Assembly: GCF_900166635.1 (NCBI RefSeq)
Contig: NZ_LT800497.1
Location: forward strand, 4,078,344-4,142,343
DNA: 64,000 nt
DNA from: Oceanobacillus timonensis
Lineage (GTDB): Bacteria > Bacillota > Bacilli > Bacillales > Amphibacillaceae
Reading direction: 5' to 3'
The first letter of the stretch is position 1, and each line of letters opens with the position of its first letter. The notes below the pieces were generated by a model that saw only the letters and a list, made by a program, of their open reading frames with translations, searched no databases and was not told the origin of the DNA. Positions 55,800-64,000 of the stretch are shown piece by piece. A program made the position numbers and the translations under genes.

Positions 55800-56489
55800 G
55801 TGGAAAAAACAGTAGAATCCGGAATATCCAGTGCAATCGGAAGATTATTTCGAGATAATTTCGGAAAAGGACCCGAATCGATTTTTGTATCTATTGCAAA
55901 ACCTTACATCACCATATATTTACGTAATTTTTTAGCACCGATGGAAAAAGTTCTGTTGAAACAGGAAAATGAATTAAAATTTCAAGAAACCCGTGACTTA
56001 TTAATGAAGGAGCTCACACCTGAGATACAATCTATTATCTCTTCGCAGGCAGGAGTACAGGTAGATAAAATCTATTATGACTGGTCTACGGAGAATAGAA
56101 GCGGAATTCTCTTTGCGGAGCTGCATTCGGGTATTGATGAAACAACAGCAGATTATTTAAATTATCCAGCTAAAGAACAAGTTCACGAAGAAATCAGCCG
56201 TTTCACTCAAAAAGCTCAAAAGTCTCCCAGAAAACTGCAGTCATTTATGTTAAATTCCCGAACGCTGGTTTCCAGGCGAGAGGACATATTTGTTTTAATT
56301 GAGCAGGAACTTATTCAATCCGGTTTTGAAAACCAACTTCGGTTGTCGAAACGAAAATTGGAAAAGAGCTTAATTGATAAAGTTTTCTTAGAATCCGTAC
56401 TTGATCAGGAAATACAAGATTTATTTGTGGATTGGGATTTTAATAATGATACAGGATTTGTTATATTCATACTTAAGCCAAAAAAATAA
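55800..56489 (+). CDS. Tandem DUF2294-domain protein
   Basis: 229 residues from GTG behind AAAAGGAG. Two related halves (residues 5-115 and 122-229) each end in a similar strand region (VDKIYYDWSTENRSGILFAE and IQDLFVDWDFNNDTGFVIFI), the DUF2294 pattern seen in B. subtilis YbcI. Function unknown; often linked to inorganic carbon or stress genes in other bacteria. Confidence 0.78.
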   Translation: MEKTVESGISSAIGRLFRDNFGKGPESIFVSIAKPYITIYLRNFLAPMEKVLLKQENELKFQETRDLLMKELTPEIQSIISSQAGVQVDKIYYDWSTENRSGILFAELHSGIDETTADYLNYPAKEQVHEEISRFTQKAQKSPRKLQSFMLNSRTLVSRREDIFVLIEQELIQSGFENQLRLSKRKLEKSLIDKVFLESVLDQEIQDLFVDWDFNNDTGFVIFILKPKK

Positions 56490-56525
56490 GATGGCAGGAA
56501 TGTCTGGACAATAGTGCCAAGACAT

Positions 56526-56563
56526 AAGCCGAAGAGGGCGTTCGATCCTTTTCGGCTTTTTTT
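56526..56563 (+). terminator. Terminator after the DUF2294 gene
   Basis: A 12-bp stem (AAGCCGAAGAGG / CCTTTTCGGCTT, one wobble) followed by TTTTTTT. Confidence 0.9.
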
Positions 56564-56864
56564 CGTACATAGCTTAAGATCAGATATCAAAAGTAACTAA
56601 AATCGAAAAATAATGTATTCGGTTATACCTGATTATACTTTCAACAATATCTATTCCTTACTTCTTATTTAGCGAATATACTCGCTTTTTATAAAAGCTT
56701 TCCTGAAAGTATCCTTTCTTATTTATATAGGTAGTTCCCATAGGTAAGAAGTTTATGATTTCGATAAAGTTGATTGGTTTAGATATCCATCTCCAAAAGT
56801 TTCCGATTGTGATGAATTTGAAGCATAAAATTATAAAAATTAACAGAAACTGGAGGAATAGAAT
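56564..56864. other. Intergenic region before rsbT
   Basis: A small GCGA/TCGC hairpin with a T-run at 56671-56690 is the only structure seen; no sigma-B-type promoter was found. Confidence 0.4.
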
Positions 56865-57263
56865 ATGAAAACACAATCATATGTGCACATCGATAAGGAA
56901 TTGGATATCGTTCACGCTAGACAGATTGGCCGAGATATAGCAAAGCAGATTGGTTTTGGTACAGTTGATCAGGCACGTATCACTACTGCAATATCGGAAT
57001 TGGCCCGTAACATTTATTTATATGCAGAAAAAGGAAGAATTTCTTTTGAAATCATTGATACATTTGGTCGTAAAGGTATCATTATGACTGCAATCGACGC
57101 AGGACCAGGAATAAACGATATCAGATTAGTACTGCAGGATGGCTACACTACTTCGGGAGGGCTTGGAGCTGGTCTTCCTGGAGTAAAGCGTCTAATGGAT
57201 GAATTCGAGATTCAATCAAACAGCGGACAAGGTACAACCGTTAAGATAGCTAAATGGATTTGA
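56865..57263 (+). CDS. rsbT: RsbT-like serine kinase, orphan
   Basis: 132 residues. GHKL ATPase fold: ARITTAISELARNIYLYA (N-box), MTAIDAGPGINDIRLVLQDG (G1) and SGGLGAGLPGVKRLMDEF (G2), nearly identical to B. subtilis RsbT. RsbT phosphorylates RsbR/RsbS in stressosomes and activates the phosphatase RsbU. None of rsbR, rsbS, rsbU, rsbV, rsbW or sigB is nearby. Confidence 0.9.
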   Translation: MKTQSYVHIDKELDIVHARQIGRDIAKQIGFGTVDQARITTAISELARNIYLYAEKGRISFEIIDTFGRKGIIMTAIDAGPGINDIRLVLQDGYTTSGGLGAGLPGVKRLMDEFEIQSNSGQGTTVKIAKWI

Positions 57264-57267
57264 TTTT

Positions 57268-57292
57268 TCAGCATCTCTAAAAATGATGCTGA
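57268..57292 (+). terminator. Hairpin after rsbT
   Basis: TCAGCATC / GATGCTGA, 8 bp, nine-base loop. The rest of the spacer to 57664 holds no gene that can be supported. Confidence 0.45.
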
Positions 57293-57664
57293 TGTTGTCA
57301 ATAAATAACATAATACTCGCTTTTGTTTATGCCCATGATTTTAAACTTGCACCTTTTATAGTTCCTGCGCTTCATTTTTTTATTGCTCAATTTACATAAG
57401 ATAGATTCGAGAAATTGCTACCCGTCTTATATCCATTCACGTCATAGCTATCTCCTGCTGTTAGATATAACGAGCATTTTATTTCTTATACAAAAAGCGC
57501 CAATTCTGATTGTTTATGCTCCGCTACTCCAGGAGTTGTATGCAATTGCTTCTCATATAAGCTGAATGGATTCATCCGGTATTTTATTTTCCGGCGAATG
57601 TATTTACCTCATCGTAAATGAATGGTAAGATATTCTAAATTTAACTTTAAAGGGAGAGGAAAAA

Positions 57665-58357
57665 ATGGAAACAAATAACCAAATCGTCTGTGAAAAAAGA
57701 ACCTATTCAAAAGAATTCCATTCACATGCGCATGCATTTGGACAATTTCTTTTCCCGCTGCAAGGCTCTCTGGATATCCAGACAAACCAGCAGGAACTCC
57801 AACTTGGGCCGGATGACGGTTTCTATCTTCCCCCAAACTTTCATCATCATTATCGTTCTATGGACAGAAATGAATTTCTGATATTAGACATACCTATGCA
57901 TTATCTGCCGCATGATACCAAAAGCACGCACATTAGATTGGATAAACAATGGAATGCTATCCGCTATTTATTAATGGAGGAAGCTGATAACAAGGATGAC
58001 TTAACTTCTTTAACAGACTTAACCCGCTATGTAACAAAAAAACTGCAGACTTCCAATCCTCCCTCCATTGACTACATTCACAACCATTTCAAGGAGCCGA
58101 TTCGTTTGGAAACACTGGCAAAAATAGAGCACTATCATCCAGTCTATTATTCGGAATGGTTTAAGAAAAGAACTGGAAAAAGTCCGAAAACATATATTTC
58201 AGAGCTTCGTTTACAAGAGGCTGCACATTTATTACTGTCAACTGGATGGTCTATATCCCGGATTAGTGAGGAATTGGGTTTCGAGAATGCCTCCTCTTTT
58301 ACAAGATGGTTTGCACGGCATAAAGGCGTAGCACCGAAAAAATATCGTTACCTTTAA
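57665..58357 (+). CDS. AraC-family regulator with N-terminal cupin
   Basis: 230 residues, start after AGGGAGAGG. A short cupin sensor (residues 10-90, HSHAHAFGQFLFPLQG, PDDGFYLPPNFHHH) and an AraC HTH domain (130-230, YHPVYYSEWFKKRTGKSPKT, LGFENASSFTRWFARHKGVAP). It stands 93 bases before an EamA exporter that it probably controls. Confidence 0.87.
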   Translation: METNNQIVCEKRTYSKEFHSHAHAFGQFLFPLQGSLDIQTNQQELQLGPDDGFYLPPNFHHHYRSMDRNEFLILDIPMHYLPHDTKSTHIRLDKQWNAIRYLLMEEADNKDDLTSLTDLTRYVTKKLQTSNPPSIDYIHNHFKEPIRLETLAKIEHYHPVYYSEWFKKRTGKSPKTYISELRLQEAAHLLLSTGWSISRISEELGFENASSFTRWFARHKGVAPKKYRYL

Positions 58358-58450
58358 AATGGATAAAAGAAATATTAAATCTGGTATAGAAATAAGAGCA
58401 ATTATTTTCTATGATGCATTTACAATCCTTTTTATTTCGGAGTGAACAAC

Positions 58451-59362
58451 ATGCAAGGAAAACTATCTGCCTTTCTTATCCTGTTTGCTGCTGTACTTTG
58501 GGGGACAACTGGTACAACGCAGGCTTTTGCACCAGAAAATGCACATCCTATTGCAATTGGTACCATCCGATTGGCTGTAGGCGGTCTTTTTTTATTATCC
58601 CTTGTTCTCTTATTTGGCAAGTTGGAGTTGAAAAATTGGCCAATGAAAGCGACTATCCTGGCTGCTCTAAGTATGGCCTTATACCAGCCGTTATTTTTCT
58701 CTGCTGTTACCGTCACTGGTGTAGCTATTGGAACAGTTGTCGCCATTGGGAGTGCACCAATTTTATCAGGCCTCTTGGAATGGTTGTTTTTTAAAACGCG
58801 GCCGTCAAAAATTTGGTGGTGCTCTACTTTTCTTTCCATTTCCGGCTGCACCTTGCTATTTATAAATAGAGAATCTACTTATGTCGACCCAATCGGTGTC
58901 GTGATGGCATTAGGTGCAGGACTTTCGTTTGCCAGTTACACTCTTGCGAGCAGAGATATGGTTCAAAAATTTTCTTCCTTAAACGTAGTTGCCATTATTT
59001 TTACACTTAGCGCTATTTTCTTAGCCCCCTTCCTTTTTATCTTTGATATGTCGTGGGTGGCGAGCTTGCAAGGTGTTGGTGTGAGTATTCAGCTTGGAGT
59101 CGTAGCTACAGGAATCGCCTATTTCCTTTTTGCCAAGGGACTGGCTAAAGTCTCTTCTTCAACAGCAGTAACGCTTGCTTTAGCAGAGCCTTTAACAGCG
59201 GCATTACTAGGAGTATTCCTATTAGGGGAAAGCTTAAATACTATTGCTTGGCTTGGTATCGGTCTTTTGATTACGGGAATTGCGATATTGATTGGATCGT
59301 CCCGATCGTCTAAACGGAAAAATGAAGCTGCGGGGACGGTTTCTTCCCAGGTAAATAATTAA
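58451..59362 (+). CDS. EamA/DMT-family transporter
   Basis: 303 residues from ATG at 58451 (GGAG eight bases upstream). Ten hydrophobic segments in two EamA repeats: AAVLWGTTGTTQAFAP..., then GVVMALGAGLSFASYTLASR and ALAEPLTAALLGVFLLGE. Likely an exporter or importer of a small metabolite under the AraC regulator upstream. Confidence 0.86.
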   Translation: MQGKLSAFLILFAAVLWGTTGTTQAFAPENAHPIAIGTIRLAVGGLFLLSLVLLFGKLELKNWPMKATILAALSMALYQPLFFSAVTVTGVAIGTVVAIGSAPILSGLLEWLFFKTRPSKIWWCSTFLSISGCTLLFINRESTYVDPIGVVMALGAGLSFASYTLASRDMVQKFSSLNVVAIIFTLSAIFLAPFLFIFDMSWVASLQGVGVSIQLGVVATGIAYFLFAKGLAKVSSSTAVTLALAEPLTAALLGVFLLGESLNTIAWLGIGLLITGIAILIGSSRSSKRKNEAAGTVSSQVNN

Positions 59363-59369
59363 AATAGCT

Positions 59370-59404
59370 AAAGGGCAGAGAGAATGCTATCTTTCTTGCC
59401 CTTT
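59370..59404. terminator. Bidirectional terminator
   Basis: AAAGGGCA / TGCCCTTT with an inner AGAGA/TCTTT helix, followed by TTAATC. Confidence 0.75.
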
Positions 59405-59408
59405 TTAA

Positions 59409-60008
59409 TCATTTCGTGCTTGTGGCGATAAATAAAGAGGCGTCCTGCTTCATAAAGATATTACTTCCATAATGAAAAGTATGCTTGTTTATGTCCCGAA
59501 AACCGGCATAACTTAATGCATCTTTTACTTCTGCTTCCGTAAAACCATTATGCACTTTCGGATGTTGTATCTTTTCATTTTTATCAAAATCTACAATAAT
59601 AAGCAGACCGCCTGTATTCAGCCGCTTGTTTAATCTTTGCAGAAGCGGTTCGATATCTGGAACATGCAGTAAAACTAATGATAAGACGATGACATCTGCT
59701 TTTATATCCAAACGGTCATCTTTCGCTAAATTGAACGCCATTGCTTCGAAGTGTTTCAATTGGTTCTGCTCTATTTTACTTTGCGCAACTTGAATCATTT
59801 CCTGAGAAGAATCAACTAGCCATCCTTTTTCAAACTGATCAGCTAGTTGAAAGGTAACCAAGCCAGTCCCTCCACCATAATCCAGAATAGAATGATACTG
59901 CTTTCCTGCCAGGGTTTTCTTGATTTCATCGGCAATGATATTGGCTAGCTCTTTTCGATTTTCTGTATCATATTTTTTTGCCATTTGATTAAATACATTC
60001 TCTTCCAT
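59409..60008 (-). CDS. Class I SAM-dependent methyltransferase
   Basis: 199 residues from ATG at 60008, behind AGGAGG. Motif I ILDYGGGTGLVTFQLA, then WLVDSSQEMIQVA and DVIVLSLVLLHVPDIEPLL. The VFNQMAKKYDTENR start is common in small bacterial methyltransferases of unknown substrate. Confidence 0.82.
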   Translation of the reverse strand: MEENVFNQMAKKYDTENRKELANIIADEIKKTLAGKQYHSILDYGGGTGLVTFQLADQFEKGWLVDSSQEMIQVAQSKIEQNQLKHFEAMAFNLAKDDRLDIKADVIVLSLVLLHVPDIEPLLQRLNKRLNTGGLLIIVDFDKNEKIQHPKVHNGFTEAEVKDALSYAGFRDINKHTFHYGSNIFMKQDASLFIATSTK

Positions 60009-60218
60009 CCTCTTTCCTCCTGCCATGGGCACGTTGGGCTTTTTTAACTTGAAGTTTCTTGATTAACCAATATACCATCATTCCAGACATGCACAATACA
60101 TAAGCAAAAGGTTATCGCTTTCGAAGCTAGTACCATTTTTATCAGTTGTTCCTCTCATCATTCAAACAAACGATTGATTTATTTTATAAGGAAGATTTAT
60201 AAAGGGCTGATATCTAAG

Positions 60219-60689
60219 CTAATATTCCGCTTTATTATCAGCGTCTTTCCAAATTCGAAAAGGCATATCATATTGGTTCGGACAAATTTGTTTCATTCTT
60301 ATATCACGATTTTCTACCGGAAGCGCAATTTGTTCATAAATAAATTGATCATCAAATCCTGCTTCTGCAGCTTCTGTTTTGGAAGCAGCGTAATAAACCG
60401 CTTTTGGTCTGGCCCAAAAGATGGCACCGATACACATAGGACACGGTTCACAGCTGGTATATATTTCACAATCGGTTAATTGAAAACTATCCAAAGCTTT
60501 ACAAGCCTCCCGAATTGCCTGTACCTCTGCATGAGCTGTGGGATCGTTCGTTGCTGTAACTTGATTCCTCCCCGTGCCAACAATTTCTCCATTTTTTACA
60601 ACGATTGCTCCGAATGGGCCGCCGCCAGTGACTGCACTTTTTTGTGCAATTTCCACTGCCTTTTCCATCAACTCCTTATTTTCCATCAT
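60219..60689 (-). CDS. guaD: Guanine deaminase
   Basis: 156 residues; the second of two tandem ATGs (60686) may be the true start. Zinc site HAEVQAIREAC and TSCEPCPMCIGAIFWARP; C-terminal AAEAGFDDQFIYEQI matches B. subtilis GuaD, including its domain-swapped tail. It turns guanine into xanthine. Confidence 0.9.
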   Translation of the reverse strand: MMENKELMEKAVEIAQKSAVTGGGPFGAIVVKNGEIVGTGRNQVTATNDPTAHAEVQAIREACKALDSFQLTDCEIYTSCEPCPMCIGAIFWARPKAVYYAASKTEAAEAGFDDQFIYEQIALPVENRDIRMKQICPNQYDMPFRIWKDADNKAEY

Positions 60690-60934
60690 GATCCCTCCCT
60701 TTCAGTTCCAATCTATAATGAAAACGCGTTCGTCATTATAACATAAAAAGCCTTTTATTTTGGAATATCTGTTACTGATAAGGAAGGTCTCCATTTATTA
60801 CATTCCATAAACATACTCCTTCTCTGCTCTTTTCATTACGATCCCTTTTACTAGTTATATCATGTCCAATTCCTTGATTAAAAAAACTGCTGTGTTATTA
60901 TTGCTTCAGTATTGAAATAAAGGAGTTATTACCC

Positions 60935-61603
60935 ATGAATGTTCCCATTCTTTACGAGGACAATCATTTACTTTTTGTGGAAAAACCAGTCAATGTCCCT
61001 GTTCAAGAGGACCAATCAAAAGACCAGGATTTGTTGAATTTCTTGAAAGAGGATATAAAAGTACGCTATCAGAAACCGGGCAATGTCTATTTGGCATTGG
61101 TGCACCGCTTGGATCGCCCTGCTGGAGGTGTCATGGTGTTTTCGAAAACATCTAAGGCAGCATCCCGCCTCTCTGATGCGATTCGCAGGCAAGCTGTAGA
61201 AAAGAAATATTTGGCTATCGTTCGAGGCGTCCCTGATAAAAAGCAGGACTTGTTAGAAGATTATTTAGTCAAAGATAAACAAGAAAACAAAGTTCACACA
61301 ACACATGCAAATAATAAAAATGCTAAAAAAGCAAAGCTAGAATATGAAGTAATTGGAAGTAAAGACAATATGAGTTTGCTCTCCATTAAACTGCATACCG
61401 GCAGACCGCATCAAATTCGTGTACAATTCTCTTCCCGCAATTTACCGCTTTACGGAGATCAAAAATATGGGGAAAAAGTGAACCAGGCCGGCGAACAGAT
61501 TGCGTTATGGTCCGAAACACTTGCAGTGGAACATCCAGTCAAAAAAGAGGAAATTAAAATCCAATCGCAGCCACCAAATAAATTTCCTTGGAACTTGTGG
61601 TGA
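60935..61603 (+). CDS. RluA-family pseudouridine synthase
   Basis: 222 residues behind AAAGGAG. The catalytic Asp lies in LVHRLDRPAGGVMVFSKT, with KLHTGRPHQIRVQFSS near residue 155. There is no S4 domain, unlike RluD. RNA target unknown. Confidence 0.87.
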   Translation: MNVPILYEDNHLLFVEKPVNVPVQEDQSKDQDLLNFLKEDIKVRYQKPGNVYLALVHRLDRPAGGVMVFSKTSKAASRLSDAIRRQAVEKKYLAIVRGVPDKKQDLLEDYLVKDKQENKVHTTHANNKNAKKAKLEYEVIGSKDNMSLLSIKLHTGRPHQIRVQFSSRNLPLYGDQKYGEKVNQAGEQIALWSETLAVEHPVKKEEIKIQSQPPNKFPWNLW

Positions 61604-61778
61604 CAAGTCGAGAGCCAATTCCCCACTTTCTGACAGGTTACTCTTCAGTTAACCATGCTGGAAAACCTAGCTTGTAATGTGATGGTAGAAAAAGTTCGTC
61701 CATTATCATGATTTCCACTCATAGATTCCTTCGTTATTCCTCATAATAAACAGGAAATATCATAAGGAGGTATCTGTA

Positions 61779-61994
61779 ATGGGTGAAATCAGTCAATTCA
61801 AAGGCGGAGAGAAGGCTCCCAATAACGGGGTCTATATTGAAGTTGGTGAAACGGGCAGCAGTGTAGAAGATCCACAACAAGTCACCATGAAATCTGGAGA
61901 AAAATTTCCAGAAACGAAGAACAATGACCGTGTTTGGAAAAACAAACGCAACCAATCCCACCCAAGTCCGCGAAATAGTAGAAGTACGAATTAA
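61779..61994 (+). CDS. YjzC-like protein
   Basis: 71 residues behind AAGGAGG. The core (FKGGEKAPNNGVYIEVGETG, then KSGEKFPETKNNDRVWKNK) matches the YjzC family of small Bacillaceae proteins. A basic Ser/Arg/Asn tail follows. Function unknown. Confidence 0.82.
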   Translation: MGEISQFKGGEKAPNNGVYIEVGETGSSVEDPQQVTMKSGEKFPETKNNDRVWKNKRNQSHPSPRNSRSTN

Positions 61995-61997
61995 TAT

Positions 61998-62040
61998 AAA
62001 GAAGCAAAGGAATTCCTCAACTATATTCCTTTGCTTCTTT
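61998..62040. terminator. Bidirectional terminator
   Basis: A perfect 16-bp stem (61998-62013 / 62025-62040) between convergent genes. Confidence 0.88.
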
Positions 62041-62053
62041 GCATATCCCCCAA

Positions 62054-62206
62054 TTACAACTCCTCCCCTTCTGACTCTTTTCCAAACTTCTGAAATAACG
62101 CTTCGCCAACCAGACCTAACCCTATTCCTATCATCGTTCCCGCTGCAACATTTCCTGTAAATAAACCAACACCGATTCCCAAACACATCAAACCGCCAAC
62201 AACCAT
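62054..62206 (-). CDS. Small glycine-rich membrane protein
   Basis: 50 residues, ATG at 62206 six bases after AGGAGG. Two short Gly-rich hydrophobic segments (GGLMCLGIGVGLFTG and AGTMIGIGLGLVGEALF) with a glycine-zipper pattern, then an acidic tail. Below the usual length cut-off. Function unknown. Confidence 0.7.
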   Translation of the reverse strand: MVVGGLMCLGIGVGLFTGNVAAGTMIGIGLGLVGEALFQKFGKESEGEEL

Positions 62207-62368
62207 CTTATCCCTCCTATATTGAATCAAAATCGCACCCTTGCATCATTTTTTGAACCAGACTTCGTTAACATTTAATAAATATTTAATAAACGGTTTA
62301 GATTTCTTTAAGCTCTTCCTCTTATGATATGAACTGCAAGCGAAAAAATTGTATATAAAGTGAAACTT

Positions 62369-62554
62369 CCTTCAGTGGGGTTTTTCGACGCACATGGATG
62401 TGCTAGTGCAGACGTTACGACACGACGTCGCGAATTTAGTCTGCTCCCCCCAGTGAAGGTTAGTTGAACGAATCGGGCCGTTACTGGCTGTTGGATCTCC
62501 CACTTAGAAATAAAATTTTCACTCATTTCTTGAAGTGGGAGTCTTATAGCCAGT
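62369..62554 (+). mobile_element. Structured RNA-like element, possible IS200/IS605 (TnpB) right-end remnant
   Basis: Nested helices: CCTTCAGTGGGG / CCCCAGTGAAGG (62369-62380 / 62448-62459, one mismatch) enclosing GCACA-TGGA-TGTGC and GCAGAC/GTCTGC, then ACTGGCT/AGCCAGT (62483-62489 / 62548-62554) enclosing CTCCCACTT/AAGTGGGAG. It is richer in GC than its surroundings. The pattern recalls the structured 3' region of TnpB-coding IS200/IS605 elements, but no tnpA or tnpB is present. Confidence 0.5.
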
Positions 62555-62589
62555 TACACTGCGATAAAAAATAGAAAGGAGTTCCCTGG

Positions 62590-63045
62590 ATGTCCGTTCA
62601 AAAAATAAATGAATACTTAGGTATACCAGTACTTACGTTAATATTCCTATCTTTGTTAGGTCTTCCTCGTGTCATTGCCCATGATTTATCGATGGTTGAG
62701 GAAGGCAGTCTGGTAAACAGTATATTGGTCTTTGCACCAATTATCATTTGGATTGTATTTCTCGTGATAAAAAATGTAAAAAAGACCTTTTTGTCTCTAT
62801 TGCTCATCGGTTTTTTCTACGGAATATGTTTAGCAATGGTTCACCAACTTTTTTGGAACACCGCCTTAGATACACCTATTCAATTTGGTGGTAACTTAAG
62901 CAATCTGCCACCAGTTGCAGTAAATATTATTGCGCGTATATTTGCATTCTTCAGCAGTGTAACAACTGGTATTGCTTTAGGTGTAATAACAGGAGCAGTC
63001 GGTTCTCTCGTACATTTTATTAAGAAAAAATTCATGTCGGCATAA
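62590..63045 (+). CDS. Four-helix membrane protein of unknown function
   Basis: 151 residues behind AAAGGAG. Hydrophobic segments near residues 12-30, 43-62, 66-90 and 110-140. No family recognised. It starts directly after the structured element at 62369-62554. Confidence 0.7.
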   Translation: MSVQKINEYLGIPVLTLIFLSLLGLPRVIAHDLSMVEEGSLVNSILVFAPIIIWIVFLVIKNVKKTFLSLLLIGFFYGICLAMVHQLFWNTALDTPIQFGGNLSNLPPVAVNIIARIFAFFSSVTTGIALGVITGAVGSLVHFIKKKFMSA

Positions 63046-63079
63046 GCTAATGAAGATTGCAGAACTTGAAAATTGCGGG

Positions 63080-63117
63080 GGTGGTTCTTGTATAAAAGGC
63101 GGAGAATGCCATCCACC
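63080..63117 (+). terminator. Possible terminator after the membrane protein gene
   Basis: GGTGG/CCACC with an inner GGC/GCC helix, followed by TTATATATA. Weak. Confidence 0.35.
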
Positions 63118-63245
63118 TTATATATAGGTATTCCTATCTTTAAACATTCTTTTTTCGTTTATGAAGCAAAAGGTTTAAAAAAATGAGGAGCCTCTTTGAG
63201 TCCGAGTTAGCGGATAGCACAAATCGATGGACAGACTTCACGTTA

Positions 63246-63282
63246 AATAATAGGCGTGCGCGGGATGCTCACGCCTATTATT
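63246..63282. repeat. Perfect 13-bp inverted repeat
   Basis: AATAATAGGCGTG / CACGCCTATTATT, 11-base loop. The rest of 63046-63374 shows no gene. Confidence 0.55.
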
Positions 63283-63374
63283 CAACTCAAACTTTATTCC
63301 TTTTTATTGTTTTCTATATTAGGATGAAAAACCGGTACCTTAAAGTTTTATCCTTTGTGTAATGAAAAGTATTG

Positions 63375-63911
63375 TCACATACTCTTTTCTTCCAAATCAG
63401 AATACAGCATTCCATATACTATACTATCTGTCCATTCCCCTTTATTCCAAAAATCTTGAATGAAATGTGCTTCTTTTCCCATCCCTATACGCACACATAA
63501 TTTTTGTGATGCTTCATTTCTCGCATCCAAATTCGCTTGGATACGATGCACATTAAATACCGAAAATAATATCTTCACTAAATCGCGCACTGCTTCTGTT
63601 GCATAGCCTTTTCCCTTAGCTTCTTGCGAAAAGCTATAACCAATTTCAACCGTATCCTTCATTTCTGTATACCATACAGCTAAATCACCAATTACTTCTG
63701 TACCCCTTACTACTGCCAAATTTAAGGGCGTCTCTTTTGTGAGTGCGTTATTCTCCAATTTTTTATGAAACTCCTCTTGTTTATTTTCATCGGTCCACTT
63801 ATCATGCAAAAGATATTTACAAGTAGCATCATTATTGTAAATATGAAATACATCCTCTAAGTCACCGTCATTAAACGGTCTAATAAGTAACCTGCCTGTT
63901 TTAAATTCCAA
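63375..63911 (-). CDS. GNAT N-acetyltransferase, RimJ/RimL type
   Basis: 178 residues from TTG behind AGGGGGG. N-terminal FKTGRLLIRPFNDGDLEDVF, acetyl-CoA loop EAKGKGYATEAVRDLVK, and C-terminal NVHRIQANLDARNEASQKLC are typical of RimJ/RimL-like enzymes. Target unknown. Confidence 0.85.
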   Translation of the reverse strand: MEFKTGRLLIRPFNDGDLEDVFHIYNNDATCKYLLHDKWTDENKQEEFHKKLENNALTKETPLNLAVVRGTEVIGDLAVWYTEMKDTVEIGYSFSQEAKGKGYATEAVRDLVKILFSVFNVHRIQANLDARNEASQKLCVRIGMGKEAHFIQDFWNKGEWTDSIVYGMLYSDLEEKSM

Positions 63912-64000
63912 AGAGATCCCCCCTATTTAAAATTTTGAATCATTCTTACTCCAACAGTCTATCCAATTGTATCAAACGCTTTTAAAAATTACCGATTTTT

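Noticed and set aside
56658..56876. Minus-strand frame upstream of rsbT
   Set aside because: It crosses the rsbT start and has low-complexity Phe/Ile composition only.
57383..57565. Short plus-strand frame between rsbT and araC
   Set aside because: No start signal; several frames show scattered hydrophobic stretches but nothing that aligns to a known family by eye.
61734..62186. Minus-strand open frame of 150 codons
   Set aside because: It runs across yjzC and the convergent terminator. The 50-residue frame at 62054-62206 has the ribosome-binding site and a sensible product.
62308..62526. Minus-strand open frame inside the structured element
   Set aside because: The region is dominated by nested stems; the frame has no binding site and reads through hairpin arms.

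Overview
The window is low-GC DNA from a spore-forming member of the Bacillaceae. Gene order and protein sequences look most like Oceanobacillus or Virgibacillus, but the species cannot be fixed from this sequence. Support comes from a 50-residue small acid-soluble spore protein (SspP-like), B. subtilis-style rib and thi operons with FMN and TPP riboswitches, a GlvA/GlvC maltose system, an RsbT homologue, TTG/GTG starts with strong AGGAGG sites, and several osmolyte or organic-ion carriers. No rRNA, tRNA, CRISPR array, phage or complete insertion sequence was seen.

Layout: 1-800 holds the start of a Z1-like helicase/NTPase cut by the window edge. 853-5.6 kb is an alpha-glucoside module (RpiR regulator, GH4 enzyme, PTS permease). 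6.1-7.4 kb is a J-domain/TPR protein. 7.7-12.2 kb is a compact module that reads as tartrate (or D-malate) use: GntR/FCD regulator, tartrate dehydrogenase-family enzyme, glycerate 2-kinase, SLC13-type carrier. 12.5-16.7 kb has small membrane proteins, an Xre regulator, a HAD phosphatase and a MarR/dioxygenase pair with a shared operator-like motif. 16.8-20.5 kb is the riboflavin operon. 20.9-24.7 kb has a GltS-type and a BCCT carrier, separated by a graveyard of pseudogene fragments. 24.9-27.2 kb is a frameshifted aroA-like gene next to a LysR gene without a normal start codon. 27.2-28.9 kb is a secreted alkaline phosphatase with a LysM tail behind a PhoP-box-like repeat.

28.9-36.2 kb is a nine-gene minus-strand cluster: a multi-subunit flavin/iron-sulfur amine or opine dehydrogenase with its subunits split and coupled by GTGA overlaps, plus an amino-acid-type ABC importer. 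37.9-41.9 kb is a thiamine thiazole operon. 42-50 kb has a large membrane-anchored protein, WrbA, spore protein, and a TetR regulon in which one palindrome precedes three transcription units, one of them encoding two micropeptides. 49.4-50.9 kb is a second-type histidyl-tRNA synthetase with a leader peptide carrying three consecutive His codons and mutually exclusive RNA hairpins, which looks like ribosome-mediated attenuation. 51-64 kb holds carriers, a lactate monooxygenase-family enzyme, an orphan RsbT, an AraC/EamA pair, guanine deaminase, a pseudouridine synthase, a YjzC-like protein, a small glycine-rich membrane protein and a structured RNA-like element that resembles an IS200/IS605 (TnpB) RNA end.

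The strongest items for follow-up are the His leader attenuator, the TetR/micropeptide regulon, the unexplained 420-nt leader of the peptide transporter, the structured element at 62.37-62.55 kb, and the paired decay of aroA and its LysR neighbour.
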